From: Paenibacillus sp. FSL H8-0548
GTDB taxonomy: Bacteria; Bacillota; Bacilli; Paenibacillales; Paenibacillaceae
Length of the DNA stretch: 64,000 nt
Direction of reading: 5' to 3'
Assembly (NCBI RefSeq): GCF_038630985.1
Contig: NZ_CP152049.1
Location: 872,001-936,000 of the forward strand
The notes below the pieces were generated by a model. It saw nothing but the letters and a program-made list of their open reading frames with translations, was not told the origin of the DNA and searched no databases. Below are positions 62,479-64,000 of this stretch, in pieces. Each line of letters opens with the position of its first letter. Positions within the stretch are counted from its first letter, which is position 1. The translations under genes and the position numbers were made by a program.

Positions 62479-64000
62479 ATGACTAAGCAAAATGAAATCA
62501 TCGTTGTTCTTGATTTTGGAGGACAATATAACCAACTAATTGCACGCCGTATTCGTGATTTGGGCGTATACAGCGAGCTGTTGCCTTACAATACACCGGT
62601 AGAAAAAATCCGTGAACTACAGCCGAAGGGTATTGTATTCTCGGGAGGACCTGCTAGCGTTTATGAAGAAAATTCACCGATGGTGGACCCGGCGATTTAC
62701 GATTTAAACATTCCAATTTTCGGTATTTGCTACGGCATGCAGCTGATGTCTCATCAGCTTAAAGGCAAGGTTGAGCGTGCGGGCAAGCGTGAATACGGTA
62801 AAGCAGAGGTTGAATTTGCAGAAGGCTCGCGGATCGGTTTTGGTCTAGATAAAATTCAAACAGTCTGGATGAGCCATGGCGACCACGTTGTGGAGCTACC
62901 AGAGGGCTTCCAAATTGATGCATTTACGGAGCATGCGCCTGTTGCAGCAATGAGCAATGCAGATCGTCAGTTCTATGCTGTTCAATTCCATCCTGAGGTT
63001 CGTCATTCGGAGTTCGGTAACGAGATAATCCGCAACTTCCTTTACAACATTTGCGATTGTGATGGCAACTGGACGATGGAATCGTTTATTGAGGATGCTA
63101 TTCGTGATATTCGCAACGAAGTAGGCGACAAGAAGGTACTATGTGCGCTTTCCGGCGGCGTTGATTCTTCCGTTGTAGCTATACTTCTTCATAAAGCGAT
63201 TGGCGATCAGCTCACTTGTATGTTTATCGACCACGGCATGCTCCGCAAAGGCGAAGCTGAAGGCGTAATGGAAACCTTCGTAGGCAAATTCGATATGAAA
63301 GTAATCAAAATCGATGCGCAGGAGCGTTTCCTCAGCAAGCTGAAGGGCGTAGAAGATCCAGAGCAAAAACGTAAAATTATCGGCAACGAATTTATTTACA
63401 CCTTCCAAGAAGAATCCGATAAATTGGAAAACTTTGAATTTTTGGCGCAAGGCACACTTTACACGGACATCGTAGAGAGTGGTACAGCAACTGCACAAAC
63501 GATCAAATCTCATCACAACGTTGGCGGCTTGCCGGAGGATATTAAGTTCAAGCTAGTTGAGCCTCTTAAAGCGTTGTTCAAGGATGAGGTTCGTAAGGTG
63601 GGCGAGGAGTGCGGTCTTCCAGAAGCGATCGTATGGCGTCAGCCATTCCCGGGTCCAGGTCTTGCAATCCGTGTTCTTGGCGAAGTGACAGAGGACAAGC
63701 TTCATATCGTGCGTGAGTCCGATGCCATTCTGCGCGATGAAATCGCAAAAGCAGGTCTTGATCGTGAAATTTGGCAATACTTCACTGCGCTTCCGAACAT
63801 GAAGAGCGTAGGCGTTATGGGTGATGCTCGTACGTATTCCTACACTGTAGGTATCCGCGCAGTAACTTCCATCGACGGTATGACAGCTGACTGGGCACGT
63901 ATTCCTTGGGATGTGCTTGAGAAAATTTCCGTTCGTATCGTAAATGAAGTAGACAATGTTAACCGTATCGTCTACGATGTAACTTCGAAACCGCCTGCTA
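62479..64000 (+). CDS. guaA: GMP synthase (glutamine-hydrolysing) GuaA, 3' end just outside window
   Basis: The window covers about 507 codons; the family is about 513, so only a few are missing. The amidotransferase part has [26 protein letters not shown] with catalytic Cys, and QFHPEV with His. The ATP pyrophosphatase part has [14 protein letters not shown], the C-terminal dimerisation domain has [17 protein letters not shown]. It makes GMP from XMP. The ATG follows GAGGGAGG. Its promoter lies directly upstream and no other pur gene is in the window. Confidence 0.97.
   Translation, partial: MTKQNEIIVVLDFGGQYNQLIARRIRDLGVYSELLPYNTPVEKIRELQPKGIVFSGGPASVYEENSPMVDPAIYDLNIPIFGICYGMQLMSHQLKGKVERAGKREYGKAEVEFAEGSRIGFGLDKIQTVWMSHGDHVVELPEGFQIDAFTEHAPVAAMSNADRQFYAVQFHPEVRHSEFGNEIIRNFLYNICDCDGNWTMESFIEDAIRDIRNEVGDKKVLCALSGGVDSSVVAILLHKAIGDQLTCMFIDHGMLRKGEAEGVMETFVGKFDMKVIKIDAQERFLSKLKGVEDPEQKRKIIGNEFIYTFQEESDKLENFEFLAQGTLYTDIVESGTATAQTIKSHHNVGGLPEDIKFKLVEPLKALFKDEVRKVGEECGLPEAIVWRQPFPGPGLAIRVLGEVTEDKLHIVRESDAILRDEIAKAGLDREIWQYFTALPNMKSVGVMGDARTYSYTVGIRAVTSIDGMTADWARIPWDVLEKISVRIVNEVDNVNRIVYDVTSKPPA

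Overview
The window looks like chromosome of a Paenibacillus-type Firmicute. Shine-Dalgarno sites are strong (AGGAGG), GTG and TTG starts are common, intrinsic terminators have long T-tracts, and the gene content fits (Ntdp, YneF, SwrC-type RND pump, AraR, SLH surface protein, GTP cyclohydrolase FolE, UvsE). This is inferred from gene content and signals, not from a database match. No rRNA, tRNA or CRISPR was seen.

Layout. 1-4.3 kb: 5' part of a GH13 neopullulanase-like gene and trxB on the minus strand, then a divergent two-component system that resembles heme-sensing HssRS, with a near-canonical HssR box in the divergent region. 4.4-8.3 kb: araR and an araD-araB operon, each with AraR operators; araA is not in the window. 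8.6-17.4 kb: a 2,022-residue SLH-anchored surface protein with about seven internal repeats, then a zinc-ribbon membrane protein and a membrane-anchored HtrA-like protease. 17.8-26.3 kb: a Pro/Gly repeat protein, sodA, a GNAT enzyme, ntdP-signal peptidase, queG (preceded by a remnant of an RNase HI gene), yneF, folE, a second SOD with an extra N-terminal domain, and an alpha/beta hydrolase. 26.5-31 kb is the most accessory-looking part: an IclR regulator, a small lipoprotein, a tiny membrane protein, a MazEF-type toxin-antitoxin pair and an intact IS1182-family element. 31-48 kb is mostly housekeeping: aconitase, amidase-domain protein, ddl, a DUF2584-like protein and uvsE, a TauE transporter, an inositol-phosphatase family enzyme, a sugar dehydrogenase-like lipoprotein, hemL, an LCP protein, a three-gene ABC-2 exporter and a Bcp peroxiredoxin. 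48.1-49.8 kb holds a striking non-coding satellite of fifteen 112-bp units. 50-61.6 kb: an RND pump, two secreted proteins, a polysaccharide deacetylase and a MoxR-DUF58-transglutaminase operon. The window ends inside guaA.

The genes group into cell-envelope work (SLH protein, signal peptidase, LCP, ddl, deacetylase, amidase, ABC-2 and RND exporters), redox and stress defence (TrxB, two SODs, Bcp, UvsE, HssRS) and sugar use (GH13, ara genes, dehydrogenase). The best candidates for undescribed biology are non-coding. They are the 112-bp double-dyad satellite (48.1-49.8 kb), a (TAAG)20 tract (37.1 kb), a duplicated 189-bp element before guaA, and several smaller dispersed repeats.
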